DNA of 64,000 nt from CAZUHB01 sp964620445 (GTDB lineage: Bacteria > Planctomycetota > B15-G4 > CAYZWU01), in NCBI GenBank assembly GCA_964620445.1, contig CAZUHB010000023.1, forward strand, positions 26,433 to 90,432. Reading direction: 5' to 3'. The number at the start of each line of letters is the position of its first letter. Positions within the stretch are counted from its first letter, which is position 1. Below are positions 25,010-34,594 of this stretch, piece after piece. Position numbers and translations under genes: made by a program. Under the pieces are notes generated by a model. The model ran no database searches. It was not told the DNA's origin and was given only the letters and a program-made list of their open reading frames with translations.

Positions 25010-26425
25010 ATGATGACCCGGAGCAACAAGTTTTTCGAGAATGTGATTTTCACCGTTGCCGGGAGAATCTATACGGGGGTCCTCACCTTCGTGATCGTGG
25101 CGATCTGCCTTCCGCGCGTCCTGACCGGCGAGGATTTCGGGGTCTACGCGTTCTACAGCACTCTTTTCGTCATCCTCGGTGTGATCGTCGATTTCGGCTC
25201 GAACACGATCGCCGTTCGCGAGGGCGCGCGCGAACCGGAACGGCTCGGCGCGATTCTCCATTCGATCACCCTTTTGCGTCTCGCCATGGGGCTCCTCTGC
25301 TTCGCGGTGGCCATCGTTTTCGCCTTCCTTTTCGAGGAGGCCTGGCAGGATCGGCTCCTGGTGATCGGTGCGGCTTTACACCTGTTGTTCCACTCGGTGG
25401 GAGGCTTCGGCGCCATATTTCACGTGCAAATGAAGTTCTCGGCCGTTGTCTTTGCCAGCGCAACGGGGCACACTGCGTTCTTTGCCGTCTCCCTCGGCCT
25501 CTTTATCTGCGGCTGGGCCGAACCGGGTCTCTACCTCGTGGCCTTCGGCGCCGGATACGCACTCTCCAACGTGGTTTTCTTCTTCCGGGGCCGCCGCCTC
25601 GTGGACCGGCCGGTCGAGAAGGTGCCCGGCGAGGCGGGACGCCTCCTTCGCGAGGCCTTCCCCCTCGGAATCTCGGCAATGGTGTCGATCGCCTATTTTC
25701 ACGTGGACACCATCTTGCTGCGCCCCCTGCAGGGAGAGGAAGCGGTGGGATTATACAATGCCGCGTTCAGGCTCCTCACCTTCGTCATTCTCTTTCCCGT
25801 CTATTTCAACCAGGTCCTTCTCCCGGTCATCTCGCGCCTCGCCGCCGCTGATCGGGAACGGTTCAGGCGCGTCGTGGAGCGCGCCGTCCTCTACATGGGT
25901 GTGGCAGGCATTCCGATCGCGGTGAGTCTCTTTTTCCTTTCCGAAGAGGTGCTCCGGCTGATCTACCCCGAGCCGTTTGCACGATCGGCCGGCTGCCTCA
26001 CGATCCTCGGTGTCGCGGTGGCGATCATCTTCGTGACCTACCCGCACGTCTCCACCCTGATCGCTATCGGGCGCCAGAAAAGCTACACATGGATCGCCGT
26101 GATCGGTCTCGTCGTGAACGTTCTGCTCAATCTCGTCTGGATCCCCCTCTACTCGATCGAGGGAGCGGCGTGGGCCACCGTCGTGACCGAGGCTTTCGTC
26201 CTTTGCGCGGCCGTTTATTGCGTGAAACGCAGGGCCCGGTTCTTTGCTCTTCACAAGCACCTGCTGCGGATCTTGCCGATTGCGGTTATCATGGGGGTGG
26301 CTTCGTGGTGCCTGGAGAGCCGGTCGATGGCGATCGTGTTGCCCGCTCTCGGTCTCCTCTACGGCGTCATTCTTTTTCTTTTTCGTTTTCTACCGTTTGA
26401 TATGGGCGATGAAGATCGGGATTGA
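25010..26425 (+). CDS. Polysaccharide flippase (Wzx/MATE-like, oligosaccharide transporter)
   Basis: 471 residues with about 12-14 hydrophobic helices. The start MMTRSNKFFENVIFTVAGRI and the early ARVLTGEDFGVYAF-like stretch (LPRVLTGEDFGVYAF) are typical of the polysaccharide-biosynthesis/flippase family in the MOP superfamily. It would flip lipid-linked glycans across the inner membrane. A second ATG three bases later is equally possible. The next gene, a glycosyltransferase, overlaps its 3' end by 17 bases, so the two are co-expressed as part of a small glycan operon. Confidence 0.87.
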   Translation: MMTRSNKFFENVIFTVAGRIYTGVLTFVIVAICLPRVLTGEDFGVYAFYSTLFVILGVIVDFGSNTIAVREGAREPERLGAILHSITLLRLAMGLLCFAVAIVFAFLFEEAWQDRLLVIGAALHLLFHSVGGFGAIFHVQMKFSAVVFASATGHTAFFAVSLGLFICGWAEPGLYLVAFGAGYALSNVVFFFRGRRLVDRPVEKVPGEAGRLLREAFPLGISAMVSIAYFHVDTILLRPLQGEEAVGLYNAAFRLLTFVILFPVYFNQVLLPVISRLAAADRERFRRVVERAVLYMGVAGIPIAVSLFFLSEEVLRLIYPEPFARSAGCLTILGVAVAIIFVTYPHVSTLIAIGRQKSYTWIAVIGLVVNVLLNLVWIPLYSIEGAAWATVVTEAFVLCAAVYCVKRRARFFALHKHLLRILPIAVIMGVASWCLESRSMAIVLPALGLLYGVILFLFRFLPFDMGDEDRD

Positions 26426-27533
26426 CTACAGACCAGCATTCCTCTCGCTCACCGGTGTGGGGCGGTACACGCGCGCGATCACCGAGGCCATGGCCGGCCT
26501 TCTCGGCGCCGGCGATGAGCTGCGCCTCTTCGCCGTCTCCCTCGCGAGGGGGGTGCACGGACTCTCCAGCCTCCCAGAGCCGGGCCGGGGCAGGGTCGTG
26601 GCGGCGCGCAAGAGGTTTCCCGGCCGCCTCATCCACCTCCTGGGCCGATTCGGACTGATCGGTGTCGAGTCGTTCACCGGTCCTCTCGACAGCTTTCTCT
26701 ACACCGATCTCGTCTATCCGCCCCTCGTGAAGACGCCTCACTGCGTCATGGTCCACGACCTGGCTTTCATCCGGTCGAAGGATTTTCACGGGCGCGGGTT
26801 CGGCCGGAAGGTCTGGCGGAGGATGGTCCCCGTGCTCGAGAAGGCCGGGGCGATCCTGACCCCCTCGCCGACCACGGCCGAAGATCTCGCGCACCACCTG
26901 CCTGCGACGGCACGGAAGATCCACGTGGTGGCCCACGGCTGCGAGCACCTCACGCCGTCGATGGGGGTCGAACCGCGCCGCGCCGGCGGTGCCGAGGGAT
27001 CCTACTTTCTCGCGGTGGGCACCCTCGAGCCGCGCAAGAACTGGATCGGTGTGCTCTCCGCCTTCGAGTCGATCGCCGACTCCTTTCCCGACACGGAACT
27101 GATCTTCGCCGGAACGCCCGGCTGGCTCTACGCGCCCTTCGTGCAAAAGATCGAGCGCTCCCCGGTGCGCCACCGGATCCGCCTCGTGGAAGGTGTGGAC
27201 GACAGCGTCCTGGCGGACCTGTACTCCAGGGCGATCTGCCTCGTCTATCCATCTTTCTGGGAGGGTTTCGGCTTTCCGGTCGCCGAGGCGATGTCGTTGA
27301 ACTGTCCGGTGATCACCTCCAACAGATCGTCGCTTTCCTGGCTGGCCGGCGAGGCGGCCCTGCTCGTCGACCCCGAGGCCGAAGGGGAGATCGCCGCGGC
27401 CATGAAGCGCCTGGCCGCGGACGACAAGCTCGGCCGCGATCTCGCCCAGGCCGGGCTCGAACGGATCAAACCGTTCACCTGGAAGCAGGCGGGCCGCACC
27501 ACGCTGGAGGTGATTCATGAAGCGATCGATTAA
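26409..27533 (+). CDS. GT4-family glycosyltransferase (GT-B fold)
   Basis: 374 residues from ATG 26409, inside the end of the flippase gene. It begins MKIGIDYRPAFLSLTGVGRY, the G-x-G-R-Y motif typical of RfaB/WbpY-type GT4 enzymes. The C-terminal domain has YFLAVGTLEPRKNW and VYPSFWEGFGFPVAEAM, the E-x-x-x-G-x-x-x-x-E retaining-transferase motif that holds the nucleotide-sugar. It is cytoplasmic. It probably builds the glycan moved by the flippase just upstream; the sugar is unknown. It overlaps the next gene by 17 bases. Confidence 0.9.
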   Translation: MKIGIDYRPAFLSLTGVGRYTRAITEAMAGLLGAGDELRLFAVSLARGVHGLSSLPEPGRGRVVAARKRFPGRLIHLLGRFGLIGVESFTGPLDSFLYTDLVYPPLVKTPHCVMVHDLAFIRSKDFHGRGFGRKVWRRMVPVLEKAGAILTPSPTTAEDLAHHLPATARKIHVVAHGCEHLTPSMGVEPRRAGGAEGSYFLAVGTLEPRKNWIGVLSAFESIADSFPDTELIFAGTPGWLYAPFVQKIERSPVRHRIRLVEGVDDSVLADLYSRAICLVYPSFWEGFGFPVAEAMSLNCPVITSNRSSLSWLAGEAALLVDPEAEGEIAAAMKRLAADDKLGRDLAQAGLERIKPFTWKQAGRTTLEVIHEAID

Positions 27534-28431
27534 GGCACTCTTTCTCATTCTTGCCGCGCTGGCGCTTCTGAGCAGTCTCGGCTGCGTCTGCTATTCGTGC
27601 CGGGCGCAGCAGCTCCTCGAGCAGGAGATCGGCGACGCGGACAGGGATCAGGCCACCGGTATCATCCGGGGTTCGGAGCCGATCACCCTCCCGGCCGAGG
27701 GGACCAGGGCGTGCCTCCTGGTTCATGGCTGGATCGGCTCGCGCGTCGATTTCAACGATCTCGGCGCCGCGCTGCAAAAAGAGGGATTCACGGTGCGGCT
27801 CATGCTGCTTCCGGGCCACGCCACCACGCCGCGCGAGCTCGAACAGGTCGGCGCCGATGAGATGCTGAAGGCGGTGCGCGACGAGTTTCGCGCGCTGCGC
27901 GCCGACCATGACAGGGTCGACGTGATCGGGTTCTCCATGGGCGGGGCGCTTGCCACTCTGCTCGCGTCCGAGGAGCCGGTCGACCGTCTCGTGCTCGTCG
28001 CGCCCTTCTACGAGATCACCTACAGGTGGTACTACATCCTGCCCGCCGAGACGTGGAACACCCTCCTTTGCCCTTTCGTGCCCTACGTGGTCAAGTCGGA
28101 GAGCCACAAACAGGTGAACCGCGTCGAGGCGCGGCCCCACATCTTCTCGTACAGGACCTTTCCCACCGAGGCGGTGAGCCTGCTCTGCGAACTCGGCAGC
28201 CGCGCCGCGAGGCGGGAGGTCCTGGAGCGCATCGACTGCCCCGTGCTTCTCGTCTATTCGCCCGGCGATCTGGCCGCGAACCCTGGCGCGGCGCGGCAAG
28301 CGCTCGACGCCATGGGGAGTGCCGCCAAGGAATCCTTTTCCTGTCCGCGGTCGAACCACCACATTTTGTGGGACCATGACGGCCCGCGGGCCGGGGAGGC
28401 GATCTGCGCATTCCTCGCACGGGGCGGCTGA
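27517..28431 (+). CDS. Lipoprotein alpha/beta hydrolase (carboxylesterase-like)
   Basis: 304 residues. The N-terminus KALFLILAALALLSSLGC is a lipoprotein signal. The hydrolase core has LLVHGWIGS (oxyanion region), the nucleophile elbow GFSMGG, YSPGD with the acid, and SNHHILWDHD with the catalytic His. It most resembles Est30-type monoacylglycerol/carboxylesterases. It is the last gene of the flippase-glycosyltransferase operon and would act outside the cytoplasm, perhaps removing acyl groups from the glycan or lipids (inference). Confidence 0.83.
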   Translation: MKRSIKALFLILAALALLSSLGCVCYSCRAQQLLEQEIGDADRDQATGIIRGSEPITLPAEGTRACLLVHGWIGSRVDFNDLGAALQKEGFTVRLMLLPGHATTPRELEQVGADEMLKAVRDEFRALRADHDRVDVIGFSMGGALATLLASEEPVDRLVLVAPFYEITYRWYYILPAETWNTLLCPFVPYVVKSESHKQVNRVEARPHIFSYRTFPTEAVSLLCELGSRAARREVLERIDCPVLLVYSPGDLAANPGAARQALDAMGSAAKESFSCPRSNHHILWDHDGPRAGEAICAFLARGG

Positions 28432-28602
28432 GATCACGTACATCGGCTGAGCGCACCGACGGAGGCCGGGAGCGAGGACAATCGAAATGCCCTCCTCAAA
28501 TGTCTGGAGAAAACCGCCCGGCGTGCGTATAATGCCCACCTTTTGGCAGCCATCCGATGCGCCCCCTCTGATCGAGGCTCGGGCGCGCATTCAGGAGGAA
28601 CC

Positions 28603-30621
28603 ATGGCGCGAGCAGAAGACAAAAAGCGCAAGATTTTCGTGACATCCGCCCTACCCTACGCGAACGGCTCGATCCACCTCGGCCACCTCGTCGAGTACCT
28701 GCAGACCGACATCTGGGTGCGTTTCCAGAAACTCCACGGCCGGGAGTGTGTCTACTGCTGCGCCGACGATGCCCACGGAACCCCGATGATGGTGGCTGCC
28801 CGCAAGCGGAACGTTCCCGTAGAAGAATTGATCGCCGAGTGCCGCAGCGAACATGTGCGCGACTTTGCCGATTTTCAGATCGAGTTCGACTCCTACCACA
28901 CCACGCACAGCGACGAGAATCGCGCCCTCTCGGAGATGATCTTCGGCCGGAACGTGGACGGGGGACACATCACCTTCAAGGATGTGGAGCTCCCCTTCTG
29001 CGAGAAGGACGGGATGTTCCTGCCCGACCGCCTGATCCGCGGCACCTGCCCGCGGTGCGGCGCCGAGGACCAGTACGGCGACCAGTGCGAGATCTGCAAC
29101 GCGCCCTATTCGCAGACCGAACTGAAGGATCCCCAGTGTTCGCTCTGCGGCTCCACGCCGCAGGTCAAGAAATCGCGCCACGCTTTCTTCAAGCTCTCCG
29201 ATTTCGCCGGCGTGCTCGACGAGTGGATCGACGTGAATGTCAATCCCGAGATCGCCCGCGAGCTCCGCTCCAAGTGGCTCGAACCGGGGCTGCGCGACTG
29301 GGACTTCACCCGCGATGCGCCCTACTTCGGGTTCGAGGTCCCCGGCCACGAGGGGCTCTATTTCTATGTCTGGTGGGATGCGCCGATCGGCTACTACGCC
29401 TCGCTCGTCAAGTATCTCGAGGAGCGGAACCTCTCCCTCGACGACTGGCTCGACGAGGATGTGGAGATCCATCATTTTATCGGCAAGGACATCGCCTATC
29501 ACCACGGCATCTACTGGCCCGCCATGCTGTCGGGCGCGTCCTTCCGCCTGCCCAGGCTCAGGATCCACGGCTTTCTCACGGTGAACGGCCTCAAGATGTC
29601 GAAGAGCCGCGGTACCTTCGTGAACGCCAAGACCTATCTCAAACATCTCGATCCGCTCTGGTTGCGCTACTACTACGCCTGCAAGCTGGGCGCCGATTCG
29701 GTCGACATCGACCTGAATCTGGATGACTTCGTGACCCGCGTGAACGCCGACCTCGTCGGAAAGCTGGCGAACATTCCGTCGCGGTCGGCCCAGATGCTCA
29801 AGAAGAAGCTCGGCGGAAAGCTGGGACGGATCACCGAGGAGGGGGCGCGGCTGCTCGAATCACTCAGGGCGGGTGCCGATCGTATCGCCGCGTTTTACGA
29901 GGAGTGCGAGTACTCCAAGGCGACGCGCGAGATCTGCGCCCTCGCCGACGAGGTGAACAGGCACATCGACGAAAAGAAGCCGTGGAACATGCTGAAAGAC
30001 GATCCCGAGGCGGCGCGCGACGTGCTCACCGACGCCCTCAACGCGACCAGCATCCTGTCGATCTATCTCAAGCCGATCCTGCCCAGCTTCGTGAAGCAGA
30101 TCGAGACGCTTCTCGGTACGCCCGATCTGAAGTGGAGCGACATTTCGGCCCCGCTCGAGGGGACCGGGATCGGCGAGTTCTCCCATCTCGTCAATCGTGT
30201 GGACAGTAAAAAGGTGCAAGCCATGGTGGATGATACGAAAGAAGCGGCTGACGCGGCCGGTGAAAAGTCTCCCCTCGACGAGGAACCGATCGCGGACGAG
30301 TGCTCCTACGACGATTTCATGAAAGTCGATCTCCGCGTGGGCAAGGTGCTCGAGGCGACCGTCGTGGAGGGGGCCGACCGGTTGATCAACACGAAGATCG
30401 ACATCGGCGGCCAGGTCCGCAACGTGATCGCCGGGATCCGGGAAGCCTACGATCCGGAGACGCTCGTGGGCCGCCACGTGGTCGTGGTCGCCAATTTGAA
30501 ACCGCGCAAGATGAAATTCGGCACGTCCGAGGGGATGGTGCTCGCCGCCGGCCCCGGCGGGAAGGAGATCTTTGTCGTCTCCGTCGACGACGGCGCCGCG
30601 CCCGGGATGAGAGTGCACTGA
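28603..30621 (+). CDS. metG: Methionyl-tRNA synthetase with C-terminal tRNA-binding domain
   Basis: 672 residues from ATG 28603, just after AGGAGGA. Class I signatures are GSIHLGH and GLKMSKSRGTF. A four-Cys zinc knuckle (CPRCGAEDQYGDQCEIC, then CSLCG) is intact, as in the E. coli type. The anticodon-binding helical domain follows. The last ~105 residues (YDDFMKVDLRVGKVLEATVV to the end) are a Trbp111/EMAPII-like OB domain fused to the enzyme, which drives dimerisation and tRNA binding. It charges tRNA-Met. It is followed by a convergent gene, so it is probably monocistronic. Confidence 0.97.
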   Translation: MARAEDKKRKIFVTSALPYANGSIHLGHLVEYLQTDIWVRFQKLHGRECVYCCADDAHGTPMMVAARKRNVPVEELIAECRSEHVRDFADFQIEFDSYHTTHSDENRALSEMIFGRNVDGGHITFKDVELPFCEKDGMFLPDRLIRGTCPRCGAEDQYGDQCEICNAPYSQTELKDPQCSLCGSTPQVKKSRHAFFKLSDFAGVLDEWIDVNVNPEIARELRSKWLEPGLRDWDFTRDAPYFGFEVPGHEGLYFYVWWDAPIGYYASLVKYLEERNLSLDDWLDEDVEIHHFIGKDIAYHHGIYWPAMLSGASFRLPRLRIHGFLTVNGLKMSKSRGTFVNAKTYLKHLDPLWLRYYYACKLGADSVDIDLNLDDFVTRVNADLVGKLANIPSRSAQMLKKKLGGKLGRITEEGARLLESLRAGADRIAAFYEECEYSKATREICALADEVNRHIDEKKPWNMLKDDPEAARDVLTDALNATSILSIYLKPILPSFVKQIETLLGTPDLKWSDISAPLEGTGIGEFSHLVNRVDSKKVQAMVDDTKEAADAAGEKSPLDEEPIADECSYDDFMKVDLRVGKVLEATVVEGADRLINTKIDIGGQVRNVIAGIREAYDPETLVGRHVVVVANLKPRKMKFGTSEGMVLAAGPGGKEIFVVSVDDGAAPGMRVH

Positions 30622-30689
30622 CGGTCCGGTCCGTCCCGCTGCGTGACCGGCCGCACCGGCTTCGCGGGACCTCGTCCCGCCGCACGATC

Positions 30690-31910
30690 TCAATCGAAGC
30701 GCATCGCGCCGAAACCGACCGCGGCCTGGCCGTCCGGTTCGAGCGCCATGCCGTATTCGATCAGCGCGGCCGGCCCGCCTTCGAAAAGGGCGAACATCGT
30801 GTAGAGCGACACCACGCTGCAGATGTTGTTCCTGTTGCCGATCCGGCTGACCTCCTTGAAGAAGGCATCGGCACCCCGGGCCGCGCCCGCTTCGAGCCCC
30901 CGTCTGTCCTCCTTCTCGATCCTCTCGAGATCGTCGGCCGAAAGAGGGCCTGGCGCGCCGAAGCGCGGCCCCACGTGGCAGAGGTCCGCCCCCGCGACGA
31001 AGAGCACCTCTCCCGGACAGGCATCGACACCGCGACGCAGACCATCGAGCACGCCGCGCACCTCGTCGAGATCGGAGGGCGATCGATTCTTCTCTTCCCC
31101 GGGAGCGAACGACGTACCGAGGATCGGCACGATCCGCGGCATCGCGGCGCCGAAGAGGTGCTGGAGGAAGAGGACCTGGAACTCGATCGAGTGTTCCGAC
31201 CGGTGGGCGAGCTCTCCCTTCCGGATGTCCACGGGGCATGATTCGGCCACGGTCCGGCAGAAGTCGCCGTTCGCCCGCGCCGTACCGAGGGGCGTCGAGA
31301 AATTCCGATCGGTGAGGATGAAGGTGTTGCCGTCGGCGAAATGGGCCGTTCCCAGCAGAACCACGGTGTGCGGAGCCGCGGTCCCGACCAGCTCCCCGAA
31401 GGCGCGGCCGTAGATTTGCCGTCCCCGTTCGAGGTCGATGTGGGGCGCCACCACGCCGCGCGGCCGATCGCGTTCGCCGGTCCGATCCAGGGGAACGATC
31501 TCCTCGAGAAGCGCGCGCAGCCCCTCCTCGTCGTCAGGGTAAGCATCCCCGGCGTGCGACGTCTCGCGCGCCTCGGCCGCGCGGAACTCATTCTCGATAT
31601 CAAGGACCTGCTCGCGGAAACGCGCGCTGTCGAGAAGGCCGCGCTCGTCGAGCTCCGCCGTGATCTGGCGGATCCTGTCGTCCATGATGAGCTGGCCGAA
31701 TTGTTTCGTGAAGGCGATCTGCAGGTCGGCGATCGTCTTCTCGCCGTCCATGAGCGACATGAGGAACAGGATTTCACCCGGCACCAGGATCTGCTCGGTC
31801 GCCAGTCCGAGAGGATCGTGTACGGCGAAGACGCGCTGTCCCTCGTGTTCGGTGGGGATGATGTCCAGCGATTTTCGAAGGCGGGGCTTTTCAGCTTGGT
31901 CGGAACTCAT
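30690..31910 (-). CDS. AmmeMemoRadiSam system protein B (Memo-like) with N-terminal extension
   Basis: 406 residues from ATG 31910. The C-terminal ~270 residues are a Memo domain: VVAPHIDLERG, LLGTAHF, AHRSEHSIEFQ and VAGADLCHVG supply the conserved His, Asp and Cys of the metal-binding cleft. The N-terminal ~120 residues (RLRKSLDIIPTEHEGQRVFA ... DRIRQITAELDERGLLDS) look like a PqqD/winged-helix segment. Memo proteins are copper- or iron-binding enzymes, in bacteria usually beside an AMMECR1 protein and a radical SAM enzyme. Neither is present nearby, so this copy is an orphan. Role unknown. Confidence 0.88.
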   Translation of the reverse strand: MSSDQAEKPRLRKSLDIIPTEHEGQRVFAVHDPLGLATEQILVPGEILFLMSLMDGEKTIADLQIAFTKQFGQLIMDDRIRQITAELDERGLLDSARFREQVLDIENEFRAAEARETSHAGDAYPDDEEGLRALLEEIVPLDRTGERDRPRGVVAPHIDLERGRQIYGRAFGELVGTAAPHTVVLLGTAHFADGNTFILTDRNFSTPLGTARANGDFCRTVAESCPVDIRKGELAHRSEHSIEFQVLFLQHLFGAAMPRIVPILGTSFAPGEEKNRSPSDLDEVRGVLDGLRRGVDACPGEVLFVAGADLCHVGPRFGAPGPLSADDLERIEKEDRRGLEAGAARGADAFFKEVSRIGNRNNICSVVSLYTMFALFEGGPAALIEYGMALEPDGQAAVGFGAMRFD

Positions 31911-32015
31911 GGCGTCTCCGTGAAAATATTCGGACTCACAACCAGCCACTTATGATATATAGGGCCAGTTCAAGACGAATAGTCCAAAAGACAGGCTTTT
32001 CTAGAGGAATCGACA

Positions 32016-33344
32016 ATGACACGCGACAAGACCATCGTTCTGACGGCGAGCCTCCTCGTGGCAGCCGTTCTGGGTGCGTCCCTCACGGCGGGCGACGAAC
32101 CCGAAGCGGGCGTGATCTTCGAGGATCGCTCGATCCCGTACAAGGGTATTCTGGAAAAGGCGGCGGAGTCGGGCCGGCCGATCATGATCGAGTTCTACGC
32201 CGAATGGTGCGAACTGTGCGCCGAGCTGGAGTCGGCAACCTTCGCCGACGCCGCGGTGGCAGAGCTGACGAAGAACTTCATCAATGCCAGGTTCAACGCC
32301 GAGAGGGGCGAGGGGCCGGGCCTGGTGAAACGTTTCAAGGTGGCCGGTCTCCCCTTCATCCTGTTTATCGACGGGGAAGGGAACGAGATCGACTGGATCG
32401 TCGGGTGCCCCGACAAGGACACATTTCTCGCCGCGGCGGGGCAGGCCCTTTCCGGCAAGGACACCTACCGCGATTTCAAGGATCGTTACGAGGCTGATCC
32501 GCTCGACCTGGACGCGGCCGTCGGATTCGCGCGCAAGCTGGAGGAGCGGCAGGATCCGAAAGATCAGGACCAGGCCTGGGCCATCTTCGAATCGACCCTC
32601 GAGAAGGCGCGCGAGGGCAAGAAGCCCCAGGCCGGAGCCTGTCTCTCGGGTGTGGTGCAAAAATTGATGCAAGTCGACGGCGACCATGAAAAAGCGGTCG
32701 CACTCCTGGAGGAGCTCATCGCCGACTATCCCGATACGGAAGGCATCGAGGACGATTATTTTCTCCTCGCTCAGATTCACACGCAGATTTTCGAGGACGA
32801 GGACAAGTCGATCGAGGTTCTCGCCGCAGCGGCCAAGAAATTCGCCGGAACGGAAAAGGCCGACACCTTCAACTACAACCTCGGACTCAGCCTCGAGGAG
32901 AAGGGCGAGTTCGACGCCGCCTTCGAAGCGTACGACAGGCTCATGGGCTCCGTGCTGCGCAAGGAGATCATTCCGCCCGCCACCGTCCGGATCCTGGTCA
33001 AGAAGGGCAAGAAGGCCGAGGCGGAGACGTTCCTCCTCGAGTGGCACAAGCAGGTGGCCGGCGATCCGGTCGAGATCAACGCCGTGGTCTGGTGCTGCCA
33101 CGAGAACAAGATCTTGCTCGAGAAAGCGCTCCGATGGGCGAAGGAACTGGTCGATAGCGACAACGAGGAGACCACGGCATTCATAGATTCCTACGCGTGG
33201 CTTCTCTACGACAGCGGGGATCCGGTCGCGGCGGCGAGGTGGGAGCAGAAGGCGCTCTTTGCCGCCGAAACCGACGCGGAGAACGAAGCCTACGCCGCCG
33301 CCCTCAAGATCTTTCGCGAGGCGGCGGAGAAGAAGGACAGGTGA
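32016..33344 (+). CDS. Exported thioredoxin-like protein with TPR repeats
   Basis: 442 residues. The signal peptide ends near LGASLTAG. A thioredoxin-fold domain occupies ~35-150 with active site AEWCELC (C65/C68), then the cis-Pro loop VAGLPFILFIDGEG, as in DsbD-gamma/thioredoxin_7 proteins. TPR-like helices fill the rest (AWAIFESTLEKA, ALLEELIADYPD, YDRLMGSVL ...). It is probably periplasmic and reduces disulfides in partner proteins held by the TPRs. The next gene, an HtrA protease, begins 19 bases later, suggesting a two-gene envelope quality-control operon. Confidence 0.85.
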   Translation: MTRDKTIVLTASLLVAAVLGASLTAGDEPEAGVIFEDRSIPYKGILEKAAESGRPIMIEFYAEWCELCAELESATFADAAVAELTKNFINARFNAERGEGPGLVKRFKVAGLPFILFIDGEGNEIDWIVGCPDKDTFLAAAGQALSGKDTYRDFKDRYEADPLDLDAAVGFARKLEERQDPKDQDQAWAIFESTLEKAREGKKPQAGACLSGVVQKLMQVDGDHEKAVALLEELIADYPDTEGIEDDYFLLAQIHTQIFEDEDKSIEVLAAAAKKFAGTEKADTFNYNLGLSLEEKGEFDAAFEAYDRLMGSVLRKEIIPPATVRILVKKGKKAEAETFLLEWHKQVAGDPVEINAVVWCCHENKILLEKALRWAKELVDSDNEETTAFIDSYAWLLYDSGDPVAAARWEQKALFAAETDAENEAYAAALKIFREAAEKKDR

Positions 33345-33363
33345 AAGAGTCGGAGCCTGATCG

Positions 33364-34518
33364 ATGGTTTTCGGACAGTCCGAAAGGCGCTATCGCCAGC
33401 CGACGTTGCTCAGCAATCTCCCCTTCGTGATCATCATCGTCCTGGGGATTTTCGTGTTCTGGTGGGTGTTCTTCCACCAGAGCTCGATCTTCGAATCCAG
33501 GGCCGAACCGCGGCCGGTGACCCCACGAGGCGAGCTCGCCGCTGACGAGCAGAGCATGATCGCGCTCTTCGAGCGGACCTCCCCGTCCGTTGTCCACATC
33601 TCGACGACGGAGACCCGGATCCGGCGCGAGGGGTATTTCAGGATGAACCTCTACGAGATCCCCCAGGGCGACGGATCGGGATTCGTCTGGGACGATGAAG
33701 GCCACATCGTGACCAACTTTCACGTGATCAAGAAGGCGAAGGGGATCTACGTCAGGTTCGCCGACAAGAACGTCTACCCGGCCCGTCTCGTGGGCGCCCT
33801 CGCGGCCAAGGATGTGGCCGTTCTGCACATCGAGGCGCCGCCGGAGCTCCTGGTCCCGATCATGATCGGCGAATCGAAGGATCTGCGCGTTGGCCAGAAG
33901 GTCTTTGCCATCGGCAATCCCTTCGGATTCGACCAGTCCCTGTCCACCGGCGTGGTGAGCGCAATCGGCCGGGAGATCGTGACCGAGGACAGCAAGAGGA
34001 TCCAGGACGTGATCCAGACCGACGCCGCCATCAATCCGGGAAATTCGGGCGGGCCGCTTCTCGACAGCGCCGGCCGGCTCATCGGGGTCAACACGGCGAT
34101 ATCGAGCCCCTCGGGGGGGAGCGCCGGCGTGGGATTCGCGATCCCCGTCGATGTGGTGAACGACGTGGTTCCCCAGATCATCCGGCACGGCTCGATCGGC
34201 CGGCCCGGCCTCGGCGTCTATGCCATCTCGACGCCGAGGGCTTCGAAGAACTGGGGGATCGACAAGGGTTTCCTCATCGGAGAGGTGATGGGAGGCAGCG
34301 CGGCCGAGGCCGCAGGGCTCAGGGGCTCCATCCTCCAGAGGGACGGCAGTATCTACGTGGGCGACATCATCCTCGAGGTCGACGGAGCGCCGATCGATCA
34401 CTCCGACGACCTCACCAAGGAACTCTCCCGGTACAACGTGGGGGATAGGGTGGATCTCACGGTCAAACGGGGAGAAAAAACGATGACCGTACCCATCACC
34501 CTCCAGAGGATCGACTGA
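33364..34518 (+). CDS. HtrA/DegP-like serine protease with one PDZ domain
   Basis: 384 residues. A membrane anchor (FVIIIVLGIFVFWWVFF) precedes a trypsin-like domain with His120 (TNFHVIKK), Asp150 (AAKDVAVL) and Ser228 (NPGNSGGPL), an intact triad. One PDZ domain occupies ~285-384, ending with the VGDRVDLTVKRGEK strand. This is the DegS-like layout: anchored, with a single PDZ, sensing misfolded outer-membrane proteins or trimming damaged proteins in the periplasm. It follows the thioredoxin/TPR gene by 19 bases, so likely shares its transcript. Confidence 0.92.
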   Translation: MVFGQSERRYRQPTLLSNLPFVIIIVLGIFVFWWVFFHQSSIFESRAEPRPVTPRGELAADEQSMIALFERTSPSVVHISTTETRIRREGYFRMNLYEIPQGDGSGFVWDDEGHIVTNFHVIKKAKGIYVRFADKNVYPARLVGALAAKDVAVLHIEAPPELLVPIMIGESKDLRVGQKVFAIGNPFGFDQSLSTGVVSAIGREIVTEDSKRIQDVIQTDAAINPGNSGGPLLDSAGRLIGVNTAISSPSGGSAGVGFAIPVDVVNDVVPQIIRHGSIGRPGLGVYAISTPRASKNWGIDKGFLIGEVMGGSAAEAAGLRGSILQRDGSIYVGDIILEVDGAPIDHSDDLTKELSRYNVGDRVDLTVKRGEKTMTVPITLQRID

Positions 34519-34594
34519 TTCGCCTCCGGTTTCGTGCCTCGATCTCGAACAAGACGACTCGGCCTCGCGTTCGAAGCATTTTTTCAGCGGCCTG

